Positions 52,231 through 63,241 are shown, counted from the stretch's first letter. The stretch: 64,000 nucleotides of DNA from Streptomyces tsukubensis (GCF_009296025.1 NZ_CP045178.1:1178001-1242000), one strand, 5' to 3'. Notes: generated from the sequence alone by a model not told the origin. Made by a program: numbers and translations.

Positions 52231-54900
52231 TCAGGCCGTCTCGGTGACGAGGCGCTCGACAGCGGCCACGGCGTCGCCGACGGCCTGCGGGTTCTGCCCG
52301 CCGCCCTGGGCCACGTCGGGCTTGCCACCGCCGCCTCCACCGAGGGTCTTGGCAGCCGTACGGACCAGGTCACCGGCCTTGAAGCCGCGCTCGCGCGCCG
52401 CCTCGTTGGTGGCGATGACGGTCAGCGGGCGGCCGTTCGCCACAGTGAAGAGGGCGACCACGGCGGGCCGGTCACCGGGGATACGGCCACGGACGTCGAG
52501 GACGAGCCTGCGCAGATCGTCGGCGCCGGTGCCGTCGGGCACCTGGCCGGTCACCACGGCGACGCCCCGGATGTCCTTGGCGCCCTGGGCCAGTCCCGCG
52601 GCGGCCTGGAGCACCTTCTCGGCGCGGAACTTCTCGATCTCCTTCTCGGCGTCCTTGAGCTTGCCGAGCATCCCGGAGATCTTCTCGGGCAGTTCCTCGG
52701 GCCGGCCCTTGACCAGCTCCTGGAGCTGGGCGACGACCGTGTGCTCACGGGCGAGGAAGTTGTAGGCGTCGACGCCGACCAGCGCCTCGATGCGCCTGAC
52801 CCCGGAACCGATCGACGACTCGCCGAGCAGCTTCACGAGACCGAGCTGAGCCGTGTTGTGCACGTGGGTGCCGCCGCACAGCTCCTTGGAGAAGTCGCCG
52901 ATGGTGACGACCCGCACGCGCTCGCCGTACTTCTCGCCGAACTCCGCGATGGCGCCCTGTTTCTTGGCCTCCTCGATGCCCATGACCTCGGCCTGGACGT
53001 CGAGTTCCCTGGCCAGCACCTCGTTGATCTTCTGCTCGACATCGGTGAGGACCGTACCGGGCACGGCGGCGGGCGAACCGAAGTCGAAGCGGAAGCGGCC
53101 GGGCGAGTTCTCCGAGCCGGCCTGGGCGGCCGTCGGGCCGAGGGCGTCACGCAGCGCCTGGTGGGTGAGGTGGGTGGCGCTGTGGGCACGGGCGATGGCC
53201 CGTCGGCGGCGGGTGTCGATGGCGGCGTAGGCCGCGGAGCCCACCGTCACCTCGCCGACCTGCACGGTTCCCTTGTGCACCGAGACGCCGGCCACGGGCT
53301 GCTGCACGTCGCGGATCTCGATCACCGCGCCGGTATCGAGCCTGATACGGCCCTGGTCCGCGAGCTGGCCGCCGCCCTCGGCGTAGAACGGGGTGCGGTC
53401 GAGCACGACCTCGACCTCGTCGCCCTCGGAGGCGGCGGGCGAGGGCAGACCGTCGACGAGCAGCCCGACGACGGTCGACTCGTTGTCGGTACGGGTGTAG
53501 CCGGTGAAGTCGGTGATGCCGGAGCGGTCGGCGATCGCACGGTAGGCCGAGAGGTCGGCGTGGCCGGTCTTCTTGGCACGGGCGTCGGCCTTGGCGCGAT
53601 CCCGCTGCTCCTTCATGAGGCGGCGGAACCCGTCCTCGTCCACGGAGAGACCCTGTTCGGCGGCCATCTCCAGGGTGAGGTCGATCGGGAAGCCCCAGGT
53701 GTCGTGGAGCAGGAACGCCTTGTCACCGGCGAGGATCTTGCCCCCCGCGGCCTTGGTGTCGCCGACGGCGGTGTCGAGGATGTTGGTGCCGGCCTTCAGC
53801 GTCTTGAGGAAGGCCGCCTCCTCGGCGAGGGCGACGGTCTCGATGCGGCGCCGGTCGGTGACGAGCTCCGGGTACTGCTCCCCCATCGTGTCGATCACGA
53901 CGGTGACCAGCTCCTGGACGACCGGTCCTGTCGAGCCGAGGAGGCGCATGTTCCGGATGGCCCTGCGCATGATGCGGCGCAGCACATAGCCGCGTCCCTC
54001 ATTGCCCGGTGTCACACCGTCACCGATGAGCATCACGGAGGTCCGCATGTGGTCGCTGACCACACGCAGGGAGACGTCGGAGTCCTCGGCGTCGCCGTAC
54101 CCGACACCGGTCAGCTCGGTCGCCTTGTCGATGACCACACGGGAGGTGTCGATCTCGTACAGGTTCCGCACGCCCTGGAGGATCATGGCCAGGCGCTCGA
54201 AACCGAGCCCCGTGTCGATGTTCTTCGAGGGGAGCTCGCCGAGGATCGGGAAGTCGTCCTTGCCCTCGCCCGCGCCGCGCTCGTACTGCATGAAGACCAG
54301 GTTCCAGATCTCCACGTAGCGCTCGTCGTTGACGGCGGGGCCGCCCTCGACACCGAACTCGGGGCCGCGGTCGTAGTTGATCTCGGAGCACGGGCCACAG
54401 GGACCAGGGACGCCCATGGACCAGTAGTTGTCGGCCTTGCCCAGGCGCTGGATGCGCTCGGCGGGCACGCCGATCCTCTCGCGCCAGATCTGCTCGGCCT
54501 CGTCGTCGTCGAGGTAGACGGTGATCCACAGACGCTCGGGGTCGAGCCCGAAGCCGCCGTCCGCCACGGAGCCGGTGAGCAGCTCCCAGGCGTGGGTGAT
54601 GGCGCCTTCCTTGAAGTAGTCACCGAAGGAGAAGTTGCCGCACATCTGGAAGAACGTGCCGTGCCTGGTGGTCTTGCCGACCTCTTCGATGTCGGGGGTG
54701 CGCACGCACTTCTGCACGCTGGTGGCGCGCGCGAAGGGCGGCTTGACCTCGCCGAGGAAGTACGGCTTGAAGGGCACCATGCCCGCCGGGACCAGCAGCA
54801 GAGTGGGGTCGTCCGCGATCAGCGACGCCGAAGGCACGACGGTGTGCCCGCGCTCTTCGAAGAAGCGCAACCAGCGGCGGCGGATTTCAGCCGACTCCAT
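52231..54900 (-). CDS. alaS: Alanyl-tRNA synthetase
   Basis: This 889-aa protein is full length. The aminoacylation domain has [20 protein letters not shown] and [16 protein letters not shown]. The editing domain carries the Zn ligands in [15 protein letters not shown] and [11 protein letters not shown]. The C-terminal DHHA1/glycine-rich tail ends [15 protein letters not shown]. It charges tRNA-Ala and hydrolyses mischarged Ser or Gly. It is the first long gene of the alaS-ruvX-mltG-aroE run and starts at the stop of the DUF6167 gene (1-nt overlap). Confidence 0.97.
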   Translation of the reverse strand: MESAEIRRRWLRFFEERGHTVVPSASLIADDPTLLLVPAGMVPFKPYFLGEVKPPFARATSVQKCVRTPDIEEVGKTTRHGTFFQMCGNFSFGDYFKEGAITHAWELLTGSVADGGFGLDPERLWITVYLDDDEAEQIWRERIGVPAERIQRLGKADNYWSMGVPGPCGPCSEINYDRGPEFGVEGGPAVNDERYVEIWNLVFMQYERGAGEGKDDFPILGELPSKNIDTGLGFERLAMILQGVRNLYEIDTSRVVIDKATELTGVGYGDAEDSDVSLRVVSDHMRTSVMLIGDGVTPGNEGRGYVLRRIMRRAIRNMRLLGSTGPVVQELVTVVIDTMGEQYPELVTDRRRIETVALAEEAAFLKTLKAGTNILDTAVGDTKAAGGKILAGDKAFLLHDTWGFPIDLTLEMAAEQGLSVDEDGFRRLMKEQRDRAKADARAKKTGHADLSAYRAIADRSGITDFTGYTRTDNESTVVGLLVDGLPSPAASEGDEVEVVLDRTPFYAEGGGQLADQGRIRLDTGAVIEIRDVQQPVAGVSVHKGTVQVGEVTVGSAAYAAIDTRRRRAIARAHSATHLTHQALRDALGPTAAQAGSENSPGRFRFDFGSPAAVPGTVLTDVEQKINEVLARELDVQAEVMGIEEAKKQGAIAEFGEKYGERVRVVTIGDFSKELCGGTHVHNTAQLGLVKLLGESSIGSGVRRIEALVGVDAYNFLAREHTVVAQLQELVKGRPEELPEKISGMLGKLKDAEKEIEKFRAEKVLQAAAGLAQGAKDIRGVAVVTGQVPDGTGADDLRRLVLDVRGRIPGDRPAVVALFTVANGRPLTVIATNEAARERGFKAGDLVRTAAKTLGGGGGGKPDVAQGGGQNPQAVGDAVAAVERLVTETA

Positions 54901-55241
54901 CAGTGGTCCTCATTCCGGTTGTACGGGTGCTGCTGTGTGGTGTCCGAGTAGATGACGCGTTCGCCGCTCTCGACGGCGGCGAGCCTGCGCTGGGTGGGCA
55001 GTTCCGGCGGCGTCGCGTCGTGACGCCCCAGTGCCTCGTCCAGTTGTGCCTCGCGCTCGGCCATTCCGTCGCGGACGTCGAGTGCGAAGTCCTTGAGGCG
55101 GTGGCCGGTCTCGATGGCCTTGTTGGCGGCCTGGGCTGCCAGGCTCTCCGGGCTCAGCTGCCGGATCTTGCGGTTGACCTTGGTGGTGGCCCACACACCG
55201 GCCGCTGCGCCCGCGCTGAACCAGAACGTACGGCGGAACAT
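54900..55241 (-). CDS. DUF6167 family small membrane-associated protein
   Basis: This 113-aa protein is read from ATG 55241 ([20 protein letters not shown]). A short hydrophobic N-terminal helix is followed by an amphipathic segment ([20 protein letters not shown]) and a polar tail. It is conserved upstream of alaS in streptomycetes; the function is unknown. It is 5 bp downstream of the DUF948 gene, and its stop shares one base with the alaS start. The longer frame to 55685 is out-of-frame shadow sequence. Confidence 0.8.
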   Translation of the reverse strand: MFRRTFWFSAGAAAGVWATTKVNRKIRQLSPESLAAQAANKAIETGHRLKDFALDVRDGMAEREAQLDEALGRHDATPPELPTQRRLAAVESGERVIYSDTTQQHPYNRNEDH

Positions 55242-55246
55242 CGCTG

Positions 55247-55678
55247 TCAGTCCTTCTTCCGCTTCCTGCGTCGGGTACCTGGCACGGTGCGGCCCACGAC
55301 GACGGTGGTACGCCGTGCGGGCGCGGGTGGCTCGCTCTTCCGGCCGATCGCCCGGCGTACGCCGTAGCCGAACGCCGCGACCTTGACGAGGGGGCCGCCG
55401 AAGGTCGAGGCGACGGTGGTGGAGAGCGCCGACGCGTTGGAGGTGACCTCCTGGACGTCGGAGGCGATGGCGTCGACCCGGTCGAGCTGGGTGCGCGCCG
55501 ACCGCACGGTCTCCGAGGCGTCCGCGAGGAGCGGGACCGCCTGTTCCGTCACGTCCGCCACCATCTTGGTCGTCGCCTTGAGCGTCTGGGCCAGCCTCAC
55601 CAGAGCCACAGCGAGGAAGGAGACCAGGATCGCCCAGAACACGGCGACCAGGATCCCGGCTACCTCTCCACCGGACAC
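55247..55678 (-). CDS. DUF948 domain membrane protein
   Basis: This 143-aa protein is read from GTG 55678 (VSGGEVAGILVAVFWAILVS), with GGGAG nine nt upstream; ATG 55699 is an alternative. One N-terminal transmembrane helix is followed by a long heptad-like helix (VRLAQTLKATTKMVADVTEQ, then SARTQLDRVDAIASDVQEV), typical of DUF948, and a basic tail (RRRKRKKD). Its role is unknown; it is probably an envelope-associated coiled coil. It is upstream of the DUF6167 gene and alaS. Confidence 0.82.
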   Translation of the reverse strand: MSGGEVAGILVAVFWAILVSFLAVALVRLAQTLKATTKMVADVTEQAVPLLADASETVRSARTQLDRVDAIASDVQEVTSNASALSTTVASTFGGPLVKVAAFGYGVRRAIGRKSEPPAPARRTTVVVGRTVPGTRRRKRKKD

Positions 55679-55786
55679 TCCGCACCGCTCCCTGTCCATC
55701 GAAAAGTCGTCTCCCGAGCCTATCGCGGCCGCGCGGCCCTTCCGTACCGCATTACCGCCCGCGCCGGGCAGCGAACGGGAGATCAC

Positions 55787-58015
55787 TTGTACGGAACGTT
55801 GAGGCGTGAGTACGCTCCGTTTCTGATGCGACGTTTCTTCCACCCTGACGAAGCGCCGGACGGCGCCCCTGCCCCGCTCTCCTGGTCCGGCGCTCTTCCG
55901 CTGGAACTCGACTCCTTCTTCGGCAGATCCGAGGAGTCCGCGGCCCTGGCCGGGATGCTGGAACGAGCGCGGCTCGTGACCGTGACGGGCGCGGGCGGAG
56001 TGGGCAAGTCAAGGCTCACGCTGCGTGCGGCGGCCTCGGCCCGGTCCCGTTTCCCCGGCGGGGCGCGGCTGGTGGAGTTGTCCTCGGTACGCGACCCGGC
56101 ACTGGTCGAGTACGCCGTCGCCGACGCCGCGGGGCTGCTGGACCAGACTCTTCGCCCGCCGCGCGAGGCACTGCTCGACCACCTCACGGGGCAGTCCACC
56201 CTCCTTCTCCTCGACGGGTACGAGCACGTGCTGGAGGAATGCGCGGCTCTCGTGCGCGACCTGCTCCGCCGGGTCCCGGGCCTGGTCGTGCTCGCGGCGG
56301 GCAGGAGGCCGCTCACGGTGGCGGGCGAGCGGGTGCTGCATCTGGCGCCGCTGCCGGTGGCGGACGCCGCGGCGCTTCTCGCCGACCGGGCCGCCGCCTG
56401 CCTGCCGGGCTTCGCCCTCCATGAGGGGAACCGCGCGACCGTTCACCATCTGTGCGAGCGTCTCGACCGGCTGCCGCTCGCCGTGGAACTGGCGGCCGGG
56501 CGGCTGCGGGCACTGTCGCCCGCGCAGTTGCTCGCCCGCCTGGACGACGGCTTCGATCTCCTGACCGGAGGGACCCCCAGGACGCCGGAACGCCACAGGA
56601 GTCTGCACACTGCTGTCGGCTTCAGCCACGAGTTGTGCTCCCCGCGGGAGCGGCTGCTGTGGGCGCGGCTGACGGTGTTCGCCGGCCCCTTCGAGCTGGA
56701 GGCCGCCGAGTACATCTGCGGCGGCGACGAGCTGCCCGCCGAGTCGATCCTCGACGTGCTCGACGAACTGCTCGCGCAGTCGGTGGTGTCCCGCGAGGAG
56801 ACGCCGACCGGGGTCCGCTACCGGATGCTGGACACCGTGCGGGCCTACGGCGCCCGGTGGCTCACCGCGGTGGGCGACGCCACGCGGATGCGCCGCAGGC
56901 ACCGTGACTGGTACACGGGGCTCGCCACCTGGTGCGAGCTCGACTGGTTCTCGCCGCGCCAGGCGGAGGTGGCGGCCCGTCTTGAGAGCGAACTGGCCGA
57001 TGTGCGCGCGGCACTTGAGTACTCGCTGACCGAACCGGGCGAGGAGCGGCTCGGTCAGTATCTGGCGGGCACCCTCTGGTTCTACTGGGTCGGCTGCGGC
57101 CGTCTGGCGGAGGGCAGGCACTGGCTGGAGCGGGGCGTGGAGCTGACCGACGGGCACGCGGAGTCCCGTCTCAAGTGCCTCTGGGTACTCGGATATGTGG
57201 CCGTGCTCCAGGGGGACACGGTGGGCGCGCTGCGCGCTCTCCAGGAGTGCGCGGACGAGGCGGAGCGGGTGGGCAGCGCCACGGCGGCCGCCTACGCCGA
57301 GCACCGCACGGGATGTGTGGCGCTGCTGAACGACGATCCCGAGCACGCCGAGGAGTTGCTGAGTTCGGCGCTGGAGAGCTACCGGCGGCTGGGCGAGCTG
57401 AACAGCAATGTGCTGATGGGCCAGGTGGAGCTGGCGATGGCGCTGGCGTTCCAGGGCGAACTCGACGAAGCGGTGAGGCTCTGCGAGGAGGTCAGGGAGG
57501 TCTGCGAGGACCACGGCGAACTCTGGGCTCTGGCCTACGCGCTCTACGTGCTCGGCTTCGCCGCCTGGACCCGCGGCGATCTCACCGAGGCGCGCGCCCT
57601 GGTACAGCGCTGCCTCGCCCTCGACCATGCCTTCCACGATCTGCTCGGCTCGGTGCTCGCGATGGAGCTGCTCGCCTTGTTCGTCGTGTCGGAGGGCGAC
57701 GCGGTGGAGGCCGCGGTGCTCCAGGGGGCGGCGGGGCGGATGTGGGGTTCGGTCGGGCTGCCGCTCTTCGGTTCGGCCAACTTCGGCGCGCCGCACCGCG
57801 CCTGCGAGACACGGGCCCGCGCGGCGCTGGGTACGGCGCGGTACGAGGAGGCCGTGCGGGAGGGCGCGCTGCTGGCCCCGAACGTGGCCGTGACACGGGC
57901 CCTCACCCTCGCGGGGGCGCCCGCGGGGCCGTCGGAGGACGGGGCCGAGGAGACCAGGGACACACGTGAGCCCGCCGCTTCCCGCCCGGTGAGGGGCGGG
58001 GAGGCGGCGGGCTGA
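55787..58015 (+). CDS. AfsR/LuxR-type STAND ATPase lacking any DNA-binding domain
   Basis: This 742-aa protein starts at TTG 55787 (GGGAG five nt upstream); ATG 55826 is an alternative. The NB-ARC part has FFGRSEESAALAGMLERARL, Walker A VTGAGGVGKSRLTL, Walker B TLLLLDGYEHVLE and LPLAVELAAGRLRAL (GxP-like region). TPR-like repeats fill residues about 380-680. Relatives end in a LuxR HTH or begin with a SARP domain; neither is present, and the C-terminus is a short Glu/Pro-rich tail. It is probably a signalling or scaffold ATPase, or a regulator that lost its output domain. It lies on the opposite strand between DUF948 and rpsD. Confidence 0.8.
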   Translation: MYGTLRREYAPFLMRRFFHPDEAPDGAPAPLSWSGALPLELDSFFGRSEESAALAGMLERARLVTVTGAGGVGKSRLTLRAAASARSRFPGGARLVELSSVRDPALVEYAVADAAGLLDQTLRPPREALLDHLTGQSTLLLLDGYEHVLEECAALVRDLLRRVPGLVVLAAGRRPLTVAGERVLHLAPLPVADAAALLADRAAACLPGFALHEGNRATVHHLCERLDRLPLAVELAAGRLRALSPAQLLARLDDGFDLLTGGTPRTPERHRSLHTAVGFSHELCSPRERLLWARLTVFAGPFELEAAEYICGGDELPAESILDVLDELLAQSVVSREETPTGVRYRMLDTVRAYGARWLTAVGDATRMRRRHRDWYTGLATWCELDWFSPRQAEVAARLESELADVRAALEYSLTEPGEERLGQYLAGTLWFYWVGCGRLAEGRHWLERGVELTDGHAESRLKCLWVLGYVAVLQGDTVGALRALQECADEAERVGSATAAAYAEHRTGCVALLNDDPEHAEELLSSALESYRRLGELNSNVLMGQVELAMALAFQGELDEAVRLCEEVREVCEDHGELWALAYALYVLGFAAWTRGDLTEARALVQRCLALDHAFHDLLGSVLAMELLALFVVSEGDAVEAAVLQGAAGRMWGSVGLPLFGSANFGAPHRACETRARAALGTARYEEAVREGALLAPNVAVTRALTLAGAPAGPSEDGAEETRDTREPAASRPVRGGEAAG
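57971..58011. terminator. Long GC hairpin at the AfsR-like/rpsD convergence
   Basis: CCCGCCGCTTCCCGCCC (57971-57987) pairs with the G-rich arm ending at 58011. It lies inside the last codons of the AfsR-like gene, 34 nt past the rpsD stop, and could end both transcripts. Confidence 0.6.
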
Positions 58016-58044
58016 GTGCGCGCTACGGCCGGATCAGCCGGTGA

Positions 58045-58659
58045 TCAGCGGGCGTAGTACTCGACGACGAGCTGCTCGTCGCAGATGACCGGGATTTCCT
58101 TGCGGTTCGGGTCACGGTCCAGGCGGAACGCCAGCGCCTTCAGGTTGACCTGGAGGTAGCGCGGGGTCTCACCGTCGGTGTCGTAACCACCCTCGCGGGC
58201 AACCTGGAAGGGGACCTTCTCGCGGCTGCGCTCGCGGACCATCACCACGTCGTCGGGACGGACACGGAAGGAGGGCTTGTCGACCTTCTGGCCGTTGACC
58301 TCGATGTGACCGTGCACGACCATCTGGCGGGCCTGGTAGATGGTGCGGGCGATGCCCGAACGCAGAACCAGGGCGTCGAGACGACGCTCCAGCTCGATGA
58401 CCAGCGCCTCGCCGGTCTTGCCGCCGGCCTTGCGGGCGCGGTCGTAGGCACGCGCCATCTGGCGCTCGCTGATGTCGTACTGGGCGCGCAGACGCTGCTT
58501 CTCCAGCAGACGGACCTTGTAGTCACTGTTCTGCTTGCGTCCACGGCCGTGCTCGCCCGGCGGGTAGGGGCGGGCCTCGAAGTACTTGACGGCCTTCGGC
58601 GTCAGTGCGATACCGAGCGCACGGGACTTCTTGACCTTGGGACGCGACTGGTTAGGCAC
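58045..58659 (-). CDS. rpsD: 30S ribosomal protein S4
   Basis: This 204-aa protein starts at GTG 58659 ([20 protein letters not shown]). The S4 RNA-binding domain is [20 protein letters not shown] and [20 protein letters not shown]. The N-terminal zinc-binding Cys residues of C+ S4 proteins are absent, so this is a zinc-free form. It is a primary 16S rRNA-binding protein. As usual in streptomycetes it stands alone, away from the main ribosomal operons. It is divergent from the DUF2470 gene. Confidence 0.97.
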   Translation of the reverse strand: MPNQSRPKVKKSRALGIALTPKAVKYFEARPYPPGEHGRGRKQNSDYKVRLLEKQRLRAQYDISERQMARAYDRARKAGGKTGEALVIELERRLDALVLRSGIARTIYQARQMVVHGHIEVNGQKVDKPSFRVRPDDVVMVRERSREKVPFQVAREGGYDTDGETPRYLQVNLKALAFRLDRDPNRKEIPVICDEQLVVEYYAR

Positions 58660-58682
58660 GTTCTCCAGACCTCCGTTGTAGG

Positions 58683-58701
58683 TTAGGTTAGGCTCACCTT
58701 A
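58683..58701 (+). promoter_or_regulatory. Iron-box-like operator (DmdR1/IdeR type)
   Basis: TTAGGTTAGGCTCACCTTA differs at only two positions from the actinobacterial iron box TTAGGTTAGGCTAACCTAA. It lies 15 nt before the DUF2470 ATG. TTGTAG (58676-58681) and TACTCA (58700-58705) are possible promoter hexamers around it. Confidence 0.7.
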
Positions 58702-58716
58702 CTCAAAGGAGATCGC

Positions 58717-59583
58717 ATGTCTCGCCCTGGGAACACCACACGCATCACAGACAGCACAGACAGCCACGGCGCGCGAGGCGACGAGTCGACGGAGGTCCGA
58801 TCAGCTCATGGTCAGCCGCGTCCCCGTCATATCGACGGCGGGCTTGAAATCGCCCGGATGCCGTCAGCAGCCGAGCGCACACGAACTCTCGTACAGAGTA
58901 CATGCTCGTCAGTGCTGCTCGTCCCCGGGCTGAACGGCGCCCCCGTCCACCAGCTGATGCCCGAGGCGCGGTCCGTGGGTGCCGACGGCGATCTCCATCT
59001 GACGTTCGCCGCCGACTCACCCGTCGTACGGGCCGCCTCACGCGCCAAGGACGACGAACTCTCCGCCGTGCTTGAGCTCACCGATGTCGCGCCCGTCTCC
59101 GTACCGCACCGCATCCGGGGCAGGGCCTGGCTCTCCGGGTGGCTCACCCGCCTGCCCGACGACGCTCCCGAGAGCCGGGCGGTGGCCGGGCCCGCCGGTG
59201 TCCTCGGCCCCTCGGAGTGGGCGACGCTCCGCCTGGAGACGGGTGACATCAGCGTCGACGACCTGTGGGGGACGGAGCAGGTCGAGGCGGAGGAGTTCGC
59301 CACCGCGGCCGCCGATCCCCTGGTCGAGTACGAGGCGGAGCTGCTCCAGCACCTGCACACGGGCCACTCGGCCGAGGTGCAGCGGCTGCGGGAACTGCTC
59401 GGGACCCGTGAGGAGGCGGCCGGCTCACTCGCCGTACCCGTCGCCCTCGACCGGTTCGGGCTGCGGGTGCGGTTCACCGGCGTCCAGTGCTTCGATGCCC
59501 GCTTCGACTTCCCCGAGCCCGTGCGGGACGTGCACGGACTGCGCCGGGCGATGCACATCCTCTTCGACGCGGTCTCCCGCTGA
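58717..59583 (+). CDS. DUF2470 domain protein, probably iron-regulated
   Basis: This 288-aa protein starts at ATG 58717 with AAGGAG five nt upstream. The family core begins at PSAAERTRTLVQSTCSSVLL (about residue 49); the first 45 residues are polar and may be poorly conserved. The C-terminal half holds the DUF2470 fold (ADPLVEYEAELLQHLHTGHS; FDARFDFPEPVRDVHGLRRA), seen in heme-oxygenase-like (HugZ) proteins. An iron-box-like site upstream suggests derepression under iron limitation and a role with heme or iron, which fits the family. It is divergent from rpsD. Confidence 0.8.
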   Translation: MSRPGNTTRITDSTDSHGARGDESTEVRSAHGQPRPRHIDGGLEIARMPSAAERTRTLVQSTCSSVLLVPGLNGAPVHQLMPEARSVGADGDLHLTFAADSPVVRAASRAKDDELSAVLELTDVAPVSVPHRIRGRAWLSGWLTRLPDDAPESRAVAGPAGVLGPSEWATLRLETGDISVDDLWGTEQVEAEEFATAAADPLVEYEAELLQHLHTGHSAEVQRLRELLGTREEAAGSLAVPVALDRFGLRVRFTGVQCFDARFDFPEPVRDVHGLRRAMHILFDAVSR

Positions 59584-59604
59584 GGCTGCTGGGAACTCCG
59601 TGAC

Positions 59605-60957
59605 TCAGCCGTCTCCGCGCAGCCGTTCGCGCACCTTGTCCACCACATCCGCGTAGCGTGCCTCCGCGCCGTACCGCGTGGGCGTGTAGTACCGCTTGTC
59701 CTTGACCTCGTCCGGTGCGTACTGCTGGGCGGCGATCGCGCCCGGGACATCGTGCGGGTAGACATAGCCCTGGGCGTGGCCGAGCTTGGCCGCGCCCTTG
59801 TAATGGCCGTCGCGGATGTGGGGCGGCACGGACCCCGCCAGTCCCTTGCGTACGTCTTCGAGGGCGGCGCCGATGGCGGTGGTCGCCGCGTTGGACTTGG
59901 GCGCGAGCGCGAGCGCGATGGTGGCGTGGCTGAGGGTGAGGGCGGCCTCGGGGAAGCCGATCATGGCGACGGCCTGGGCCGCGGCGACCGCGGTGGGCAG
60001 CGCCGTCGGGTCGGCGAGGCCGATGTCCTCGCTGGCCGAGATCATCAGCCTGCGCGCGATGAAACGCGGGTCCTCGCCCGCCTCGATCATCCGCGCCAGA
60101 TAGTGCAGTGCCGCGTCGACGTCCGAGCCCCGGATCGACTTGATCAGCGCGCTCGCCACGTCGTAGTGCTGGTCGCCGTCCCTGTCGTACTTCACCGCCG
60201 CGCGGTCGACCGACTCCTCCAGCGTCCGGAGGGTGATCTCCGTCTCCCGCTGGGCGAGTGCCGATCCCGCTCCGGCCTCCAGGGCGGTCAGGGCACGTCG
60301 GGCGTCACCTCCCGCGATGCGCAGGAGGTGGGCCTCCGCGTCCTCGGGAAGGGTGAGCGAACCGCCGAGCCCCCGCTCGTCGGTGACCGCCCTGCGCAAC
60401 AGTCCCCGCAGGTCCTCGTCGGTGAGCGGCTCCAGGGTCAGCAGCAGCGAGCGGGAGAGCAGGGGCGAGATGATCGAGAAGTACGGATTCTCGGTGGTGG
60501 CCGCGATGAGCGTCACCCAGCGGTTCTCCACGGCGGGCAGCAGGGAGTCCTGCTGGGCCTTGCTGAAGCGGTGGATCTCGTCCAGGAAGAGGACCGTCTC
60601 CTTGCCGTAGCCACCGGTGGCCCTGCGGGCTCCGTCGATGACGGCCCGCACCTCCTTGACGCCCGCGGTGATCGCGGAGAGCTCCACGAACCGCTTGTTG
60701 GTGGCCTTGCTCACCACGTAGGCGAGGGTGGTCTTGCCGGTGCCCGGCGGTCCCCACAGGATCACCGACGAGGGCCCGGCGGGGCCGCCCCCGCCCTCCC
60801 CCACCAGTCGGCGCAGCGGCGACCCGGGTTTGAGCAGGTGTTGCTGGCCGACGACCTCGTCGAGGACGCGCGGGCGCATCCGGACGGCCAGGGGGCTGCT
60901 TGCCGGGTCCTTCTCCTGGCGCTCTTCTGCGGCGGCGGTGAACAGATCAGGTTCCAC
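59605..60957 (-). CDS. rarA: Replication-associated recombination protein RarA (MgsA)
   Basis: This 450-aa protein is a AAA+ ATPase with Walker [15 protein letters not shown], Walker [17 protein letters not shown], sensor ATTENPYFS and the family-typical C-terminal tetramerisation region ([20 protein letters not shown]). It acts at stalled forks. It starts with GTG 60957 and lies 70 bp downstream of the VKOR gene. Confidence 0.95.
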   Translation of the reverse strand: MEPDLFTAAAEERQEKDPASSPLAVRMRPRVLDEVVGQQHLLKPGSPLRRLVGEGGGGPAGPSSVILWGPPGTGKTTLAYVVSKATNKRFVELSAITAGVKEVRAVIDGARRATGGYGKETVLFLDEIHRFSKAQQDSLLPAVENRWVTLIAATTENPYFSIISPLLSRSLLLTLEPLTDEDLRGLLRRAVTDERGLGGSLTLPEDAEAHLLRIAGGDARRALTALEAGAGSALAQRETEITLRTLEESVDRAAVKYDRDGDQHYDVASALIKSIRGSDVDAALHYLARMIEAGEDPRFIARRLMISASEDIGLADPTALPTAVAAAQAVAMIGFPEAALTLSHATIALALAPKSNAATTAIGAALEDVRKGLAGSVPPHIRDGHYKGAAKLGHAQGYVYPHDVPGAIAAQQYAPDEVKDKRYYTPTRYGAEARYADVVDKVRERLRGDG

Positions 60958-61026
60958 GCGTGAAGCCTATGCCACCCCGCTGACAGCGACTCCTGCGCTG
61001 GTCACCGCCGCCGTACATCGCCGCGC

Positions 61027-61674
61027 TCAGCTCGTCCAGAAGTCCCACCAGCGGGTCAGCACGAGCATGCCGATGATGCCGATGTGCAGGACGGGCAGGA
61101 CCCAGGTGAACTCGGCGAAGAGGCCACGGACCCAGGAGGGGGCGGGCAGGAAGCGGTGGCGCACGTTGTGCGCGGTCACGTACCAGAACATGATGATCGT
61201 GGCGACCCACGCCAGGGAGCACCACAGGCACAACGCGTTGATGCGGTAGAGCGACTGGAACTGGAGCCAGGTGCAGAAGCCGACACCGAAGAGCGTGCCG
61301 AAGTTGAAGGTCAGCCAGTACCACCGCGGGAAGCGGGCACGGCCGAGCAGGCTCATCCCGACGCAGATCACCACGGCGTAGGTGGCGATCCCCAGCATCG
61401 GGTTGGGGAAACCGAGGACGGCGGCCTGGTCGCTCTTCATGACGCTGCCGCACGACACGACGGGGTTGAGGCTGCACCCGGGGGTGAAGTTGGGGTCCTC
61501 CAGGAGCTTGAACTTGTCGAGCGTGATGACCCACGCGGCGAGCAGTCCGGCCGCGCCGGTGATCACCAGCATGAGGGCGAACACCCGCCCGCCGCCCACC
61601 GTGTGTGGCGCGCTCTCCGGTTCCTCGTGGTCGTTGGAGGGGCTGTCCGTCACTGCTGTCGAGTTGGTCATCAC
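61027..61674 (-). CDS. Vitamin K epoxide reductase (VKOR) family protein
   Basis: This 215-aa protein has four to five transmembrane helices. The active-site pair CLWC lies in a late helix and the loop cysteines in [13 protein letters not shown], the bacterial VKOR pattern. It re-oxidises the disulfide-forming DsbA-like partner using menaquinone. No DsbA-like thioredoxin gene is nearby. The first about 30 residues are polar. It lies between hisS and rarA on the same strand. Confidence 0.92.
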   Translation of the reverse strand: MMTNSTAVTDSPSNDHEEPESAPHTVGGGRVFALMLVITGAAGLLAAWVITLDKFKLLEDPNFTPGCSLNPVVSCGSVMKSDQAAVLGFPNPMLGIATYAVVICVGMSLLGRARFPRWYWLTFNFGTLFGVGFCTWLQFQSLYRINALCLWCSLAWVATIIMFWYVTAHNVRHRFLPAPSWVRGLFAEFTWVLPVLHIGIIGMLVLTRWWDFWTS

Positions 61675-61841
61675 GTCGTTCCGTCGCAGGAGTCGTCACC
61701 GGTCGTGGCCGCGGCGGCGTCGCACGCGCTTGAGCGGGGCGGGCGGACGGGGCCGCGGGGCCCGGTCATTCTGCCCCACTCCTCTGTGGATCCGGTGTTC
61801 GAAAGGGATAAGCACGTGCGCCCGGACGGTATCGGCCGAGG

Positions 61842-61870
61842 CCGGGACAGCGGTGGAACCGCTGTCCCGG
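61842..61870. terminator. Hairpin terminator after hisS
   Basis: A 13-bp perfect stem (61842-61854 with 61858-61870) with a 3-nt loop begins 85 nt past the hisS stop, in the 281-bp gap before the VKOR gene. Confidence 0.8.
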
Positions 61871-61955
61871 GACGGTTCCCGGCGGACCGTTTTCCCTGCC
61901 GTCGCGGGACCGGAACCGCCCGCCAGGACGAATTCCGAGTCGCGATGTTGACGGT

Positions 61956-63227
61956 TCAGCCCTGGGCCGCGAGCCGCCGCTGGATCTCGGGAACGATCTC
62001 CGCCACGGGCACCTCGGTCTGCTCTCCGGACTCCAGGTCCTTGAGCTGGGCCTTGCCCTCGGCCAGATCACGTTCACCGGCGATCAGGGCGAGCCGCGCG
62101 CCCGAACGGTTGGCGCTCTTCATGGCGCCCTTCAGGCCACGGCCGCCGAAGGCGAAGTCCGTGGCCACCCCGGCCTCGCGCAGTGCGGTGACGGCGGCGA
62201 AGAGCACCCCGCGGGCCTCGTCGCCGAGCGGGACGGCGTACACGCTGGTCGTGGCGGGCAGCTCCAGGCGCACGCCCTCCGCCTCCAGAGCGAGCACGGT
62301 GCGGTCCACGCCGAGGGCCCAGCCGACCGAGGGCAGCGCGGGGCCGCCCAGCATCTCGGAGAGGCCGTCGTAGCGTCCGCCGCCGCCGACCGCCGACTGG
62401 GAGCCCAGACCGTCATGGACGAACTCGAAGGTCGTACGGGTGTAGTAGTCGAGGCCGCGCACCAGCTTCGGGTCGTCCTCGAACCGCACGCCCGCCGCAG
62501 TCAGCAGCTCACGGACCTGCTCGTGGTAGGCCTTGCACGCCTCGCACAGGTGGTCAGGCATCAGCGGGGCGCCGACGAGCTGCTTCCGCACCTCGTCCCG
62601 CTTGTCGTCGAGGACGCGCAGCGGGTTGAGCTCGATCCTGCGTCGGGTCTCCTCGTCCAGGTCGAGCCCGCGCAGGAACTCCTGGAGGGCGGCGCGGTAG
62701 ACGGGCCGACAGGTGCGGTCCCCGAGGGAGTTCAGCAGGATCCGGTGGCCGGTGAGACCGAGCGAACGGTACGCCTGGTCGGCGAGGATGATCAGCTCCG
62801 CGTCGAGAGCCGGGTCCTCCGCGCCGATGGCCTCGGCACCGACCTGCGAGAAGTGCCGGTAACGGCCCTTCTGGGGACGCTCGTAGCGGTACTGCGAGCC
62901 CGAATACCAGACCTTGACGGGAAGGTTGCCGCTCTTGTGGAGATTGGCCTCCAGTACGGCGCGCAGCACGGACGCGGTGCTCTCGGGGCGCAGGGCGAGC
63001 TGATCGCCGCCCTTGGTGGTGAAGGAGTACATCTCCTTGCTCACGATGTCGGTGGACTCACCGACACCGCGGGCGAACAGCTCCACGCTCTCGAAGCCGG
63101 GCGTCTCGATGTAGCCGTATCCGGCGTTCCTCAGCGGCGTGGCGATGGCCTCGCGCACCGCGAGGAAGCGTGCGGAGTCCGGGGGGAGAAGGTCGTACGT
63201 GCCCTTGGGGGCCTTGAAGGTGCTCAC
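61956..63227 (-). CDS. hisS: Histidyl-tRNA synthetase
   Basis: This 423-aa protein is read from GTG 63227 ([18 protein letters not shown]). GTG 63245, overlapping the upstream stop as GTGA, is a credible longer start. Class II motifs are visible: motif 2 around [18 protein letters not shown], the His-specific [15 protein letters not shown] and motif 3 [13 protein letters not shown]. The anticodon-binding domain is at the C-terminus. It is coupled with the metallo-hydrolase gene upstream. Confidence 0.95.
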   Translation of the reverse strand: MSTFKAPKGTYDLLPPDSARFLAVREAIATPLRNAGYGYIETPGFESVELFARGVGESTDIVSKEMYSFTTKGGDQLALRPESTASVLRAVLEANLHKSGNLPVKVWYSGSQYRYERPQKGRYRHFSQVGAEAIGAEDPALDAELIILADQAYRSLGLTGHRILLNSLGDRTCRPVYRAALQEFLRGLDLDEETRRRIELNPLRVLDDKRDEVRKQLVGAPLMPDHLCEACKAYHEQVRELLTAAGVRFEDDPKLVRGLDYYTRTTFEFVHDGLGSQSAVGGGGRYDGLSEMLGGPALPSVGWALGVDRTVLALEAEGVRLELPATTSVYAVPLGDEARGVLFAAVTALREAGVATDFAFGGRGLKGAMKSANRSGARLALIAGERDLAEGKAQLKDLESGEQTEVPVAEIVPEIQRRLAAQG

Positions 63228-63241
63228 GGGACTTGGGTCCG

